Below, piece after piece: positions 5,965 to 13,858 of a DNA stretch of 14,437 bases (position 1 is the first letter of the stretch; each line of letters begins with the position of its first letter). Both the position numbers and the translations under genes were made by a program. Under the pieces are notes generated by a model. It worked only from the letters and a program-made list of their open reading frames with translations. It did no database searches and was not told the origin of the DNA. Location: assembly GCA_021802745.1 (NCBI GenBank), contig JAJZRK010000068.1, forward strand, positions 1-14,437, given 5' to 3'. Source of the stretch: a bacterium. GTDB taxonomy: Bacteria > Gemmatimonadota > Gemmatimonadetes > Gemmatimonadales > Gemmatimonadaceae.

Positions 5965-8672
5965 GCCAGAAGACGCTCGCTTCGAGCCGGGACAGGGAGG
6001 TCTTGCGGGCGCTGGCGCGCCGCATTGATCCCTCGGACGCGGGCGCGCACAACAACCTCGGCGTGCTCTTCTTCAACAAGGGGCTCCACGAGGAGGCGGT
6101 GCAGGCGTTCACGAAGGCGCTCGAACTCGACTCGAAGATGCAGGTCGCGCAGCGCAACCTCGAGATCGCCTTCTACAACTCGGGCTACTACGATCGCCAC
6201 GTCGCGGAGCTGAAGGAGCGCCTGCGCCTGCGCGCCGACGACCGCGACGCGCGCTGGGAGCTGGGCCGCACGTACGCGCAGCTCGGCGAGAGCGAGGAGG
6301 CGATTCGCGAGTTCGAGGAGCTGCTGCGCTACGACGAGACCGACCTCGGCGCCATCGTGCAGCTGGCGCTCGCGCAGAAGGCGGTGGGGCGGCTCGACGA
6401 GGCGCAGCGCTGGTTCGTGCGCGCGCTCGAGATGGACCCGATGAGCTCCGTGGTCGCGTTCTACCTCGGGGAGACGCTCTACAACCAGGGGCTCATGGAG
6501 GAGGCGCTGGTCAGCCTGCAGCGCGCCATCCAGCTGAATCCCGAGAATCCCGACGCGCACTACCTGCTGGGCTTCATCTACGGCGACATGGGGCGCCACG
6601 ACGAGGCGCGGGCGGCGAGCAAGCGCGCCGTGCAGCTGAACCCGGCGCTGTCGCGCGAGCAGGCCAACCTGGCGATCTCGAAATACGACCCGGCCGCCTA
6701 CGAGGCCTTGCGCGCGGCGCGGCAGACGCGGGCGACCACGCGCATGACGGTCGCCGAGGGCGACGGGCTCGCGCACTACAACCTCGGCCTCGCCTTCCGG
6801 CAGAAGGGATACTTCGTCGAGGCGCTGCGCGAGTACCAGATGGCGCTCGAGCGCGGTGAAGACCGACCGCTCGTGCAGCAGGCGATGGCCGAAGTGCACC
6901 TGCTGCGCCGCGACCCGGCGGCGGCGCTCACGATCTACGACCAGCTGCTCACGGAGCGGCAGGACAGCCCGAAGCTCTGGAACGAGCATGGCGTGGCGCA
7001 GCACCAGCAGGGCCGCCACGCGGAAGCCGCCGAGGACTATCGGCGGGCGCTGGCACTCGACAGCCGGTATGCGATTGCGTCGAACAACCTCGGCGTCGCG
7101 CTCTTCCACGCCGGCGACCGCGACGCGGCGATCGGCGCGTTCCGCATCGCGCTGGCGGCGAACCCGGGCTTCGTGAAGGCGCGGCTGAACCTCGCGCTGC
7201 TCCTTGCGCGCTCCAAGCGCGCCCAGCTGGCGCTGGAGGCGTACCGCCAGGTGCTGGTGTCGGAGGGCGAGAATCCCGTGGCGTGGAACGGCGTCGGCCT
7301 TGTGCTCGCCGACCTGCGCAAGTTCGAGGACGCGCGCAACGCGTTCGCGCGCGCCATCCAGGCGCGCCCCGAGTTTGCCGAGGCGCACTACAACATGAGC
7401 TTCGCGCTCTCGAACCTCGGCGACTTCGAGGGGGCGCTGCGCGAGACGCGCCGCGCGCTCGAGCTCGACCCGTACTACGTGCCGCAGAAGTTTTCGCTCG
7501 CCATTGACCTCGAGTACGAGGATCCGGACCTCTCGGTCGTCCCCGATCTCGGCGGCGAGCAGCGGATGAGCACCGAGGTGGGGCAATTCGCGTTCGACCC
7601 GACGCTCCTCGACACGCTGTTCAAGGAGCTGGCCCCGCCCCCCGCGCCCGAGCCGACGGTGGTGCTCGAGGCCGAGCCGTACGCGATGGCGGCCGACTAT
7701 CTCACCAAGGGGCTCTACGACCGCGCCACCGCCGAGACGAGCCGCGCCATGGCGCGCGGCGCCGACCTCGCCGACGGCTACGCGCTGCTCGGCGACGTGC
7801 TGTACCGGCAGGGGGCGTACGGCGACGCGTTCGAGCGCTTCCGCGCCGCCAGCCGCGCGCGGCCGGGGCACCTGCGCGCGCTGCGGGGCGAGGCGCAGTC
7901 GCTGATGATGCTCGGGCGCGGCGCCGAGGCGCGCCTCGTGGCCGAGCAGATCCTCGCGGCGGCGCCGGAGGACGTGGACGCGCTGATGCTTGCCGCGTCG
8001 GCGCGCTTCGAGGCCGGCGACCCCGCCGCCGCGCTCGAGGCGCTCGAGCTGGCGCGGCGCCTCGCGCCGCAGCGCGCCGAGGTGCTGCGCTGGATCGGCA
8101 ACATCGCGCGATCGGTGGGCGACCTCGAGGGGGCCATCTCGGCGTACCGCCATGCGCTCGCGCTCGACAAGGACTTTGCCGCGGTGCGGTTCGAGCTGGC
8201 GCGCCTGCTCGTGCGGAAGTCGGCGTGGGAGGAGGCCGAGCGCGAGCTGCTGACGGCGCTCGATGCGGTGCCGACGTACACCGAGGCGACGCTCGAACTG
8301 GCCAGCCTGAAGCGCGTGACCGGACGCCCGCGCGAGGCGGTGGACCTGCTGGTTGACCTGCTGCAGCGCGACCCGTACAACTTCGAGGGACTCATTGCGC
8401 TCGGCGAGACGTTGCTGACGATGGGGCGCAGCGCCGACGCGCGCACGGCGTTCACGCGCGTGCTGCGCTTCGACCCCACGCACGTCGGTGCGATCTTCTA
8501 CGACGGCGTGCTGGCGGCGGGCGAAAAGCGGTACCGCGACGCCGTGGTGGCGTGGCAGCGCGTGGTGGACCTCGAGCCGGCCGGCGACTTCGCGCGCCGC
8601 GCGCGCCGCGAGATGCGCACGGCGCAGGACCTGCTGCAGGTGTTCGGCCGGCGCGCCGGGGGAGCGGACTGA
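5961..8672 (+). CDS. Large cytoplasmic TPR-repeat protein (903 aa)
   Basis: It consists almost entirely of tetratricopeptide repeats. Block 1 spans about residues 28-510, with typical units such as AHNNLGVLFFNKGLHEEAV and HYNLGLAFRQKGYFVEALRE. Block 2 spans about 576-890 and includes LRWIGNIARSVGDLEGAISA. A non-TPR linker (about 514-575; acidic and Pro-rich, with FDPTLLDTLFKEL) separates the blocks and may itself be a binding peptide. There is no signal peptide or membrane segment, so a cytoplasmic scaffold is likely. TPRs bind proteins; the partner is not identifiable, but the genes on both sides (CheC, PATAN) suggest it links the phosphorelay to the MglA module. The start overlaps the cheC stop as ATGA, and its own stop overlaps the next start as TGATG. 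No enzymatic motif was seen. Confidence 0.9.
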   Translation: MSQKTLASSRDREVLRALARRIDPSDAGAHNNLGVLFFNKGLHEEAVQAFTKALELDSKMQVAQRNLEIAFYNSGYYDRHVAELKERLRLRADDRDARWELGRTYAQLGESEEAIREFEELLRYDETDLGAIVQLALAQKAVGRLDEAQRWFVRALEMDPMSSVVAFYLGETLYNQGLMEEALVSLQRAIQLNPENPDAHYLLGFIYGDMGRHDEARAASKRAVQLNPALSREQANLAISKYDPAAYEALRAARQTRATTRMTVAEGDGLAHYNLGLAFRQKGYFVEALREYQMALERGEDRPLVQQAMAEVHLLRRDPAAALTIYDQLLTERQDSPKLWNEHGVAQHQQGRHAEAAEDYRRALALDSRYAIASNNLGVALFHAGDRDAAIGAFRIALAANPGFVKARLNLALLLARSKRAQLALEAYRQVLVSEGENPVAWNGVGLVLADLRKFEDARNAFARAIQARPEFAEAHYNMSFALSNLGDFEGALRETRRALELDPYYVPQKFSLAIDLEYEDPDLSVVPDLGGEQRMSTEVGQFAFDPTLLDTLFKELAPPPAPEPTVVLEAEPYAMAADYLTKGLYDRATAETSRAMARGADLADGYALLGDVLYRQGAYGDAFERFRAASRARPGHLRALRGEAQSLMMLGRGAEARLVAEQILAAAPEDVDALMLAASARFEAGDPAAALEALELARRLAPQRAEVLRWIGNIARSVGDLEGAISAYRHALALDKDFAAVRFELARLLVRKSAWEEAERELLTALDAVPTYTEATLELASLKRVTGRPREAVDLLVDLLQRDPYNFEGLIALGETLLTMGRSADARTAFTRVLRFDPTHVGAIFYDGVLAAGEKRYRDAVVAWQRVVDLEPAGDFARRARREMRTAQDLLQVFGRRAGGAD

Positions 8673-9637
8673 TGGCGATCGAAGGCCCGCTCCGCGAACT
8701 CGGCATCCACGACGTCTTCCAGCTGCTCGACCTGAGCCGGAAGTCGGGCGTGCTGCGCGTCGTGTCGAAGCTGCGCGACAACGAGGGCGTGGTGGCCTTC
8801 CACGCGGGGCGCATCGCGTACGCGTCCATCCGCAGCAACCCGCACCCGATCGGCGAGATGCTGCTGCGCGCCAACAAGATCACCGAGGCCGAACTGGCCG
8901 CGGCGCGCGAACGGCAGACGGACCACGGCGACCGCCGGCGCATCGGCGAGATCCTGATCGAGATGGGCGGCATCACCGCGCGCGACGTGGAGCAGTACGT
9001 GCGGCGCCAGGCGGAGGCCGTCGTCTTCGAGCTGATGAGCTGGCGGGAGGGGCACTTCCGCTTCGAGGAGGCGAGCGCCGACGAACTGCCGGACAATCCG
9101 TCGGTGGCCGTCTCCACGGAGTCGGTGCTCATGGAGGCGGCGCGCCGCATTGACGAGTGGTCCCGCATCGCCGACCGGGTGCCGAGCCTCTTGGTCGTAC
9201 CGGAGTTCGCGGAAGCCGCCGAGGATCACAGCGGCCAACTCGACCTGCTGCCGGGGGAGTGGGAGGTGCTGACCATGATTGACGGCCAGCGCGACCTGCG
9301 CCGCATGGCAGTGGACCTGGCCCGCAGTGAATTCGACGTGGCCAAGATCGTCTATGGATTGGTGAGCACCGGCGTCGTGGTGCTGCGCGAGCCGGACCGG
9401 CGCTCGCGGGCTATTTCGCTGGATAGTGACGCGGAGGCGGAGCGCCAGGCGAATGTGCGCGCCCAGGTGCTGCAGGGCCTGGCGGCGGTCACAGGGGGAC
9501 GGCTCGACGACGCGATCCGGGTCTGGTCGCACTACCTTGCCGCGCACGCCGGCGACAAGGACGCGCCGGCGGTGCGCGAGGCGGTGGAGGCGGCGGAACG
9601 GCTGCGACGGTCGGTGGAGGTGCTGCGTGGCGAATGA
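8672..9637 (+). CDS. DUF4388/PATAN-domain protein with helical C-terminus
   Basis: 321 residues. The N-terminal DUF4388/PATAN domain (about 1-165) begins MAIEGPLRELGIHDVFQLL, followed by SRKSGVLRV, GVVAFHAGRIAYAS and RRIGEILIEMGGIT. A winged-helix-like part (about 185-245; WEVLTMIDGQRDLRRMA) is typical of longer DUF4388 proteins. The end (about 255-321) is helical and TPR-like. In cyanobacteria PATAN domains occur in PatA/PixE-type regulators of differentiation and type IV pilus behaviour; no enzymatic activity is known. ATG 8672 shares one base with the preceding stop and has GGGGGAG 7 nt upstream. The 3' end overlaps the next gene by 11 bp. Its first 165 residues are paralogous to the last gene of the window. 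Confidence 0.88.
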   Translation: MAIEGPLRELGIHDVFQLLDLSRKSGVLRVVSKLRDNEGVVAFHAGRIAYASIRSNPHPIGEMLLRANKITEAELAAARERQTDHGDRRRIGEILIEMGGITARDVEQYVRRQAEAVVFELMSWREGHFRFEEASADELPDNPSVAVSTESVLMEAARRIDEWSRIADRVPSLLVVPEFAEAAEDHSGQLDLLPGEWEVLTMIDGQRDLRRMAVDLARSEFDVAKIVYGLVSTGVVVLREPDRRSRAISLDSDAEAERQANVRAQVLQGLAAVTGGRLDDAIRVWSHYLAAHAGDKDAPAVREAVEAAERLRRSVEVLRGE

Positions 9638-10553
9638 CGACATCCGCGTGCTGAGCGACGCGCTGGCCGCCGACCCGGCGAGCCTCGCGTTCGTTCCGCT
9701 CGGCGAAGCACTGCGGCGCCGGGGCGACCTCGAGGTCGCCCTGCGCGTGGCGCTGCGCGGCGTGGAGCGTCATCCGTCGCGCGCGGACGCGCATGACCTG
9801 GTGGCCCGCATCGCGGTGGACGGCGGCGACCTCGAGCGCGCCGTCGTCGAATGGGAGACGGTGCTGCGCATCGAGCCCGGCCATGCCGGCGCGCGCAAGG
9901 GACTCGGCTTCGTCTGCTTCCAGCTGGGCCGGCTCGACGAGGCGGCCGCGCATCTCGGCGCGGCGCTCGCCGTCAGCCCGGAGGACGGCTCGCTCGCGGC
10001 CGCCTTGCAGACGGTGCGCGAGGAGCTGGCGGCGCGCGAGGCCGCGCCCGATCGCGCGACGATACAGTTCTCCCGCGAGGCGATGGCGGCCGACGTCGGG
10101 GGGGCCGCGGCGCACAGCGCGCTGGCAGCATCGAACCCCAACGCGCGTCCGACGATGGGATTGCCGTCCGCGCTGTCGCATGCCGACGCCGACGCCGGCG
10201 CGCTCTTTGACGACCTGCTCGAGGGCCAGCGCACCGCGGCGATGCTGCTCGACGGCGACGGCCTCGTGCTCGCCGGGCGCTACGTCTCGGCGGACGGCCG
10301 CGACCTTGCCGCGATCATCGGCGCGCAGCTCTCCGGGGTGAGCGACGAGGCGGCGCGCGCCATGCGGCACCTCGGGCTTGGCGCCTGGCGCCAGATCGTC
10401 TTCGAGACGGAGGCGGCGTCGGTGGCCATGGCGCCGAGCCTCGACGGCGTGCTGCTGGTGGCGGCGGCGCGCCCCATTCCGCTGGGCTTCGTGCGCCGCG
10501 TGCTCGAGCGGGCGCTCGAGCGCGCCGGCGAGTGGATGCGGGGGGCGCGATGA
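9627..10553 (+). CDS. TPR protein with C-terminal roadblock/LC7-like domain
   Basis: 308 residues from GTG 9627. The N-terminal half (about 1-140) contains TPR-like pairs (LAFVPLGEALRRRGDLEVAL; GFVCFQLGRLDEAAAHLGAAL). A low-complexity Ala/Ser-rich linker spans about 140-190. The C-terminal part (about 193-308) has the roadblock/LC7 pattern: a helix LFDDLLEGQR, strands AAMLLDGDGLVLAGRYV and SVAMAPSLDGVLLVAAA, and a final long helix. Roadblock domains dimerise and serve as partners or GAPs of small GTPases such as MglA. The start overlaps the preceding gene by 11 bp and the stop overlaps the next start as ATGA. The roadblock assignment is by pattern and context, and is less certain than for the next two genes. 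Confidence 0.75.
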   Translation: MANDDIRVLSDALAADPASLAFVPLGEALRRRGDLEVALRVALRGVERHPSRADAHDLVARIAVDGGDLERAVVEWETVLRIEPGHAGARKGLGFVCFQLGRLDEAAAHLGAALAVSPEDGSLAAALQTVREELAAREAAPDRATIQFSREAMAADVGGAAAHSALAASNPNARPTMGLPSALSHADADAGALFDDLLEGQRTAAMLLDGDGLVLAGRYVSADGRDLAAIIGAQLSGVSDEAARAMRHLGLGAWRQIVFETEAASVAMAPSLDGVLLVAAARPIPLGFVRRVLERALERAGEWMRGAR

Positions 10554-10897
10554 GCTCCGTCTTCTCCGCGCTCACGGAATCGCTCATCCGGCACCGCGGC
10601 GTGCTGGGGGCGATGGTCGTGGGGCTCGACGACGGCCTCATCGTCGAGTCCACGCTGCAGATCGGCGTGAACGGCAACGCGTTCGCGGCGCTCACCGCGT
10701 CGCTCTATCGCAAGGCCCGCCGGTCGGCGGCCGCCGCCGGCTTTGGCGCGACCGGCTTCCTCGAGCTGACGGCGGAGCAGGGGCGTGTCTGCACGGCGGG
10801 TGGCGCGGAACTCGTGCTCGTCGTGGTCTGCGAGTCGCGCGTCAACGTGGGGATGCTCCGCGTCGAGCTGCTGCGCGCGGCGGAGCAGCTGCCATGA
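10550..10897 (+). CDS. Roadblock/LC7-domain protein
   Basis: 115 residues, a single roadblock domain. It starts with helix SSVFSALTESLIRHRGVLG, then the typical hairpin AMVVGLDDGLIVESTLQIG, a helix with FAALTASLYRKARRS, strand FLELTAEQGRVCTAG and a hydrophobic strand ELVLVVVCES. A short C-terminal helix ends the protein. MglB-type roadblock proteins dimerise and control the GTP state of MglA; an MglA gene lies two genes downstream. ATG 10550 overlaps the preceding stop (ATGA) and has a G-rich ribosome site just upstream (GTG 10532 is a less likely alternative). The stop overlaps the next start, again as ATGA. Whether this protein or the next is the functional MglB cannot be decided from sequence alone. 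Confidence 0.85.
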   Translation: MSSVFSALTESLIRHRGVLGAMVVGLDDGLIVESTLQIGVNGNAFAALTASLYRKARRSAAAAGFGATGFLELTAEQGRVCTAGGAELVLVVVCESRVNVGMLRVELLRAAEQLP

Positions 10898-11370
10898 GGT
10901 TCTCCGTCGTGGCCAGCTGGGTGGAGACGCCCCTGAAGCAGTTTGTGGACGACGCGCGGGTGGAGATCGCCGTGCTCATGCATCCCACCGGGCAGGTGCT
11001 GGGCCAGTATGGTTTCGCGCGGTCGGTGGACGTGATGACGGCGTGCGCGCTCGCCTCCGCCATTCACGCCTCGTCGTCGGAACTCGGACGCCAGCTGGAA
11101 GGGAAGCCGTTCACGGCGCTGCACTACACCGGCCGCGACCGGCAGATCTTCCTCGGCGCGATCCCGGCGCCGTCGGGCGTGCTGCTCCTGCTCGCCGTCT
11201 TCGACCGCGAAAGCTCGCTCGGGCTCGTGCAGCTGTTCCTCGAGGAATTCCGGGCGCGCGTCGCTCTCTCGGCGCCGCCGCCGGCCCCCGAGGGGGGGCC
11301 GCCGGTGATGGCCGAACATTTTGAGCGTGACCTCAATCGCAACCTCGCCCAGCTATTCGGGCGGGCGTAG
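10894..11370 (+). CDS. Roadblock/LC7-domain protein, MglB-like candidate
   Basis: 158 residues. The roadblock core (about 8-120) contains VEIAVLMHPTGQVLGQYGF, then VDVMTACALASAIHASSSEL, then QIFLGAIPAPSGVLLLLAVF and a final helix LGLVQLFLEEFRARV. A Pro-rich linker and a short helix (EHFERDLNRNLAQLF) follow. The wording of the core is very like the roadblock proteins that accompany MglA GTPases, making it the best MglB candidate here. ATG 10894 overlaps the preceding stop (ATGA), with GGAG 8 nt upstream. It ends 30 bp before the MglA gene. MglB as GAP for MglA is established for Myxococcus and Thermus; the role here is inferred. Confidence 0.85.
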   Translation: MRFSVVASWVETPLKQFVDDARVEIAVLMHPTGQVLGQYGFARSVDVMTACALASAIHASSSELGRQLEGKPFTALHYTGRDRQIFLGAIPAPSGVLLLLAVFDRESSLGLVQLFLEEFRARVALSAPPPAPEGGPPVMAEHFERDLNRNLAQLFGRA

Positions 11371-11400
11371 TCCCTTGTTCCCCGCCTCCGCCTCGTTCCC

Positions 11401-11997
11401 ATGAGCCTGGTCAACTACGCCACGCGCGAGATCACCTGCAAGATCGTCTATTACGGGCCGGGGCGGTCCGGAAAGACGACCAACCTGCATTACATTTACG
11501 GGCAGGTGCCGTCCGACCGGAAAGGACAAATGGTGTCGCTCGCGACCCAGACCGACCGGACGCTGTTCTTCGACTTCCTCCCGCTCGACCTGGGGACGAT
11601 CTCTGGCTTCACCACGCGCTTTCAGCTCTACACGGTGCCTGGGCAGGTGTACTACCAGACGACGCGCAAGCTCGTGCTCCAGGGCGCGGACGGCGTCGTG
11701 TTCGTGGCGGACAGCCAGTCCCGGCAGCTCGACGAGAACATCGAGAGCCTCCAGGACCTGCACGCCAATCTCGCCGAGCACGGGGTGGACGCCCGCAGCA
11801 TTCCGCTGGTGCTCCAGTACAACAAGCGCGACCTTCCACCCGAACTGCTGCTGCCGGTGACGACGCTCGAGGACGCGCTCAACTTCCGCGACGTGCCGTC
11901 GTTCGAAGCCGACGCCCTGCACGGGGCCGGCGTCTTCGAGACGTTGCGCGCGATTTCCGAACTCGTGCTGCGCCGGCTGGGCGCATCGAAGGGATGA
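11401..11997 (+). CDS. mglA: MglA-type small Ras-like GTPase
   Basis: 198 residues. The P-loop is GPGRSGKTT (19-27). R53 sits where MglA has its intrinsic arginine finger (TDRTLFFDFLPLD). T78-V-P-G81-Q82 replaces the usual DxxG, the hallmark of MglA, and NKRD (141-144) is the guanine-specificity motif. These residue numbers coincide with those known for Myxococcus MglA. In Myxococcus and Thermus, MglA-GTP marks the leading pole or activates motility machinery and MglB is its GAP. No Shine-Dalgarno is visible before ATG 11401: the 30-bp gap after the roadblock gene is pyrimidine-rich. It could depend on translational re-initiation or be initiated without one. The AAA+ gene follows after 4 bp. 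Confidence 0.95.
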   Translation: MSLVNYATREITCKIVYYGPGRSGKTTNLHYIYGQVPSDRKGQMVSLATQTDRTLFFDFLPLDLGTISGFTTRFQLYTVPGQVYYQTTRKLVLQGADGVVFVADSQSRQLDENIESLQDLHANLAEHGVDARSIPLVLQYNKRDLPPELLLPVTTLEDALNFRDVPSFEADALHGAGVFETLRAISELVLRRLGASKG

Positions 11998-12001
11998 CCA
12001 G

Positions 12002-13858
12002 GTGACCGAGCCACGCGAGACGTTCGGCCGTTTCGTCGTCGGGGCGAACAATCGCCTCGCCGCCGCGGCGGCGCGCGCGGTGGCGGAGTCCCCGGGCTCG
12101 ACGTACAACCCGCTCTTCATCTACGGGGCGCACGGGCTGGGCAAGTCGCACCTGCTCGGGGCGGTGGCCGAACTCGCCGGCTCGCTGTGGCCGGAGCTCG
12201 AGATCCACCGGGAGGATGGCGCGCACTTCGTCGCCGGCCACGCCGCGTCGGTGGCGGCCGGTTCGGCCGACAGCTTCGTCGCGGCGTTCGCGCACGGCGG
12301 CATGCTGCTCATGGACGACGTGCATGCGCTCGAGGGGCATCCGTCCACGCAGCTGGCGCTGGCCGGCGTGATTGACGCGCTCGTGGGCGCGGGACGCCAG
12401 GTGGTGCTGGCCGCCGACCGGCTGCCGACGGGCATCGCCGAGGTCGAGGAGGCGCTCGCCAAGACGCTGTCGCAGGGCCTGCTGGTGGATGTGGCCGCGC
12501 CCGACTACGAGACGCGCGCCGCCATCCTGCAGCGCATGGCCACCGAGGAAGGGCTCGAGCTCACCCCCGACGTCGTGCAGGATCTCGCGGCGCGGGAGTA
12601 CGCCGACATTGACGAACTGCGCGCCGCGCTCGCCCCGATCGCGGCGGGCCAGCAGAAGCCGGCGCCGCGGCTCGACGCCGGGGAGTTCGAGAGCTTCCTC
12701 GGCGACATCCAGGTGGTCGTGCAGCAGCACGTGGAGTCGTGGCGCGGCCGCCTGAAGGAGGCGATTGCCTACTGGCAGGCGGAGGGATTCCGCACGGCGG
12801 TGCTCGAGCGCGCCCTCGACCTGCCGCGCGCGCCCGACGTGGCCGGCCTCACCGCCACGTTCACCGCGGCGGTCGAGCACCTGCGCAATCTCGAGCGGCA
12901 GGCGCGCCAGGTGGATCCGTCGCTCGTGGGTCATGCGGTCTTCCGCGACCCGGAGCGCATGGAGGCCGCGGAGGACATGGTGGAGCGCGCCCTCGCGGGC
13001 GAATCGCCCGCCAAGGGACCGAGTCCGGCCTTTGCGCGCGAGGCGTTCGAGGTGGGCGCGTCCAATCAGCTCGCCGTGCATGCCGCCGACGCGGTCGTGG
13101 CCGAGCCGGCGCGCCGGTACAATCCGCTGGTGCTGTACGGCCCGAGCGGCGTCGGCAAGACGCACCTCGCCAGCGCCATCGGCAACGCGCTGCAGCGGCG
13201 CGGCGACGGGCACGGCGTCGCCTTCGTGAACGCGCAGCAGCTCGTGGACGAGTTCATCGAGGCGGTGCATCGCGGCGACGTCGAGCGCTGGCGCGCACGC
13301 TATCGCTCGGCTGGCGCGCTGATCGTGGACGACATCCAGTTCCTCGGCGGCAAGGAGCGCACGCAGGAGGAGTTCTTCGGCGTCTTCAACGCGATGATCG
13401 AGCACGGCCGGCAGGTCGTGCTCACCAGCGACCGCGTCCCCGCCGATATCACCGATCTCGAGGCGCGGCTGCGGTCGCGGTTCGAGGGCGGGCTCGTGGT
13501 GCCCATCCAGTCGCCGGACCGTCCGCTGCGCGAGCGCCTCTACGCGCGCTTCCTCACCGATGGCGGGCGCGCCGTCGGCGAGGATGTGCTGCGGGTGCTT
13601 GGCGAGCATCCCGTGCAGAGCGTGCGCGAGATCATCGGCGTGGTGACGCGGCTGGGAGCGGCGGCCGACCTGCACGGGGCGGCGATCACCGTCGAATTCG
13701 CGCAGACGGAGCTCGGCGCGGCCGCCCCGGCGCCGCGCGCGCCGCGCGCGCCGCGCGTCTCGGCGGCGGTGGCCATCGGCGACCCGTTCCTCGACCACGA
13801 GAAGACGATCTTCGAGTGGCCCGACCCCGGCGCGCGCCTCATTGAGGAGCTGCGCTGA
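12002..13858 (+). CDS. Tandem DnaA-like AAA+ ATPase without the DnaA DNA-binding domain
   Basis: 618 residues with two modules resembling DnaA domain III. Module 1 (about 8-220) begins FGRFVVGANNRLA, with Walker A GAHGLGKS (42-49) and Walker B MDDVHAL (D105-D106). Module 2 (about 350-575) begins FEVGASNQLA, with Walker A GPSGVGKT (380-387), Walker B VDDIQFLGGKERTQEEFF (D443-D444), sensor 1 VVLTSDR and box VII LEARLRSRFEGGL (R489, R493). In module 1 the box VII arginines are replaced (EEALAKTLSQGL, A151 and T155). A helical linker (about 225-345) has no assigned family. The C-terminal tail has APR repeats and ends DHEKTIFEWPDPGARLIEELR-like; the DnaA domain IV helix-turn-helix is absent. GTG 12002 has AAGGGA 7 nt upstream. 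The function is unknown; the setting beside MglA suggests a polarity or regulatory ATPase rather than an origin-melting initiator. Confidence 0.88.
   Translation: MTEPRETFGRFVVGANNRLAAAAARAVAESPGSTYNPLFIYGAHGLGKSHLLGAVAELAGSLWPELEIHREDGAHFVAGHAASVAAGSADSFVAAFAHGGMLLMDDVHALEGHPSTQLALAGVIDALVGAGRQVVLAADRLPTGIAEVEEALAKTLSQGLLVDVAAPDYETRAAILQRMATEEGLELTPDVVQDLAAREYADIDELRAALAPIAAGQQKPAPRLDAGEFESFLGDIQVVVQQHVESWRGRLKEAIAYWQAEGFRTAVLERALDLPRAPDVAGLTATFTAAVEHLRNLERQARQVDPSLVGHAVFRDPERMEAAEDMVERALAGESPAKGPSPAFAREAFEVGASNQLAVHAADAVVAEPARRYNPLVLYGPSGVGKTHLASAIGNALQRRGDGHGVAFVNAQQLVDEFIEAVHRGDVERWRARYRSAGALIVDDIQFLGGKERTQEEFFGVFNAMIEHGRQVVLTSDRVPADITDLEARLRSRFEGGLVVPIQSPDRPLRERLYARFLTDGGRAVGEDVLRVLGEHPVQSVREIIGVVTRLGAAADLHGAAITVEFAQTELGAAAPAPRAPRAPRVSAAVAIGDPFLDHEKTIFEWPDPGARLIEELR
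13730..13756 (+). repeat. Three perfect 9-bp repeats encoding Ala-Pro-Arg
   Basis: The unit GCGCCGCGC occurs three times in tandem and in frame, encoding APR-APR-APR in the flexible tail of the tandem AAA+ protein, just after module 2. It probably extends a disordered, positively charged spacer before the short conserved-looking C-terminal segment (FEWPDPGARLIEELR). Confidence 0.85.

Noticed and set aside
5508..8483. A 991-codon open frame on the minus strand opposite cheC and the large TPR gene
   Set aside because: Its translation is Arg/His/Leu-rich low-complexity sequence typical of the antisense of GC-rich genes, and the + strand has clear CheC and TPR proteins there. The same holds for long minus-strand frames at 11879-13798 and 3746-5251.
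12002..13858. Calling the tandem AAA+ gene dnaA or hda
   Set aside because: There are two modules, no domain IV and no clamp-binding N-terminal motif, and the gene sits in a signalling operon, so neither name is justified.
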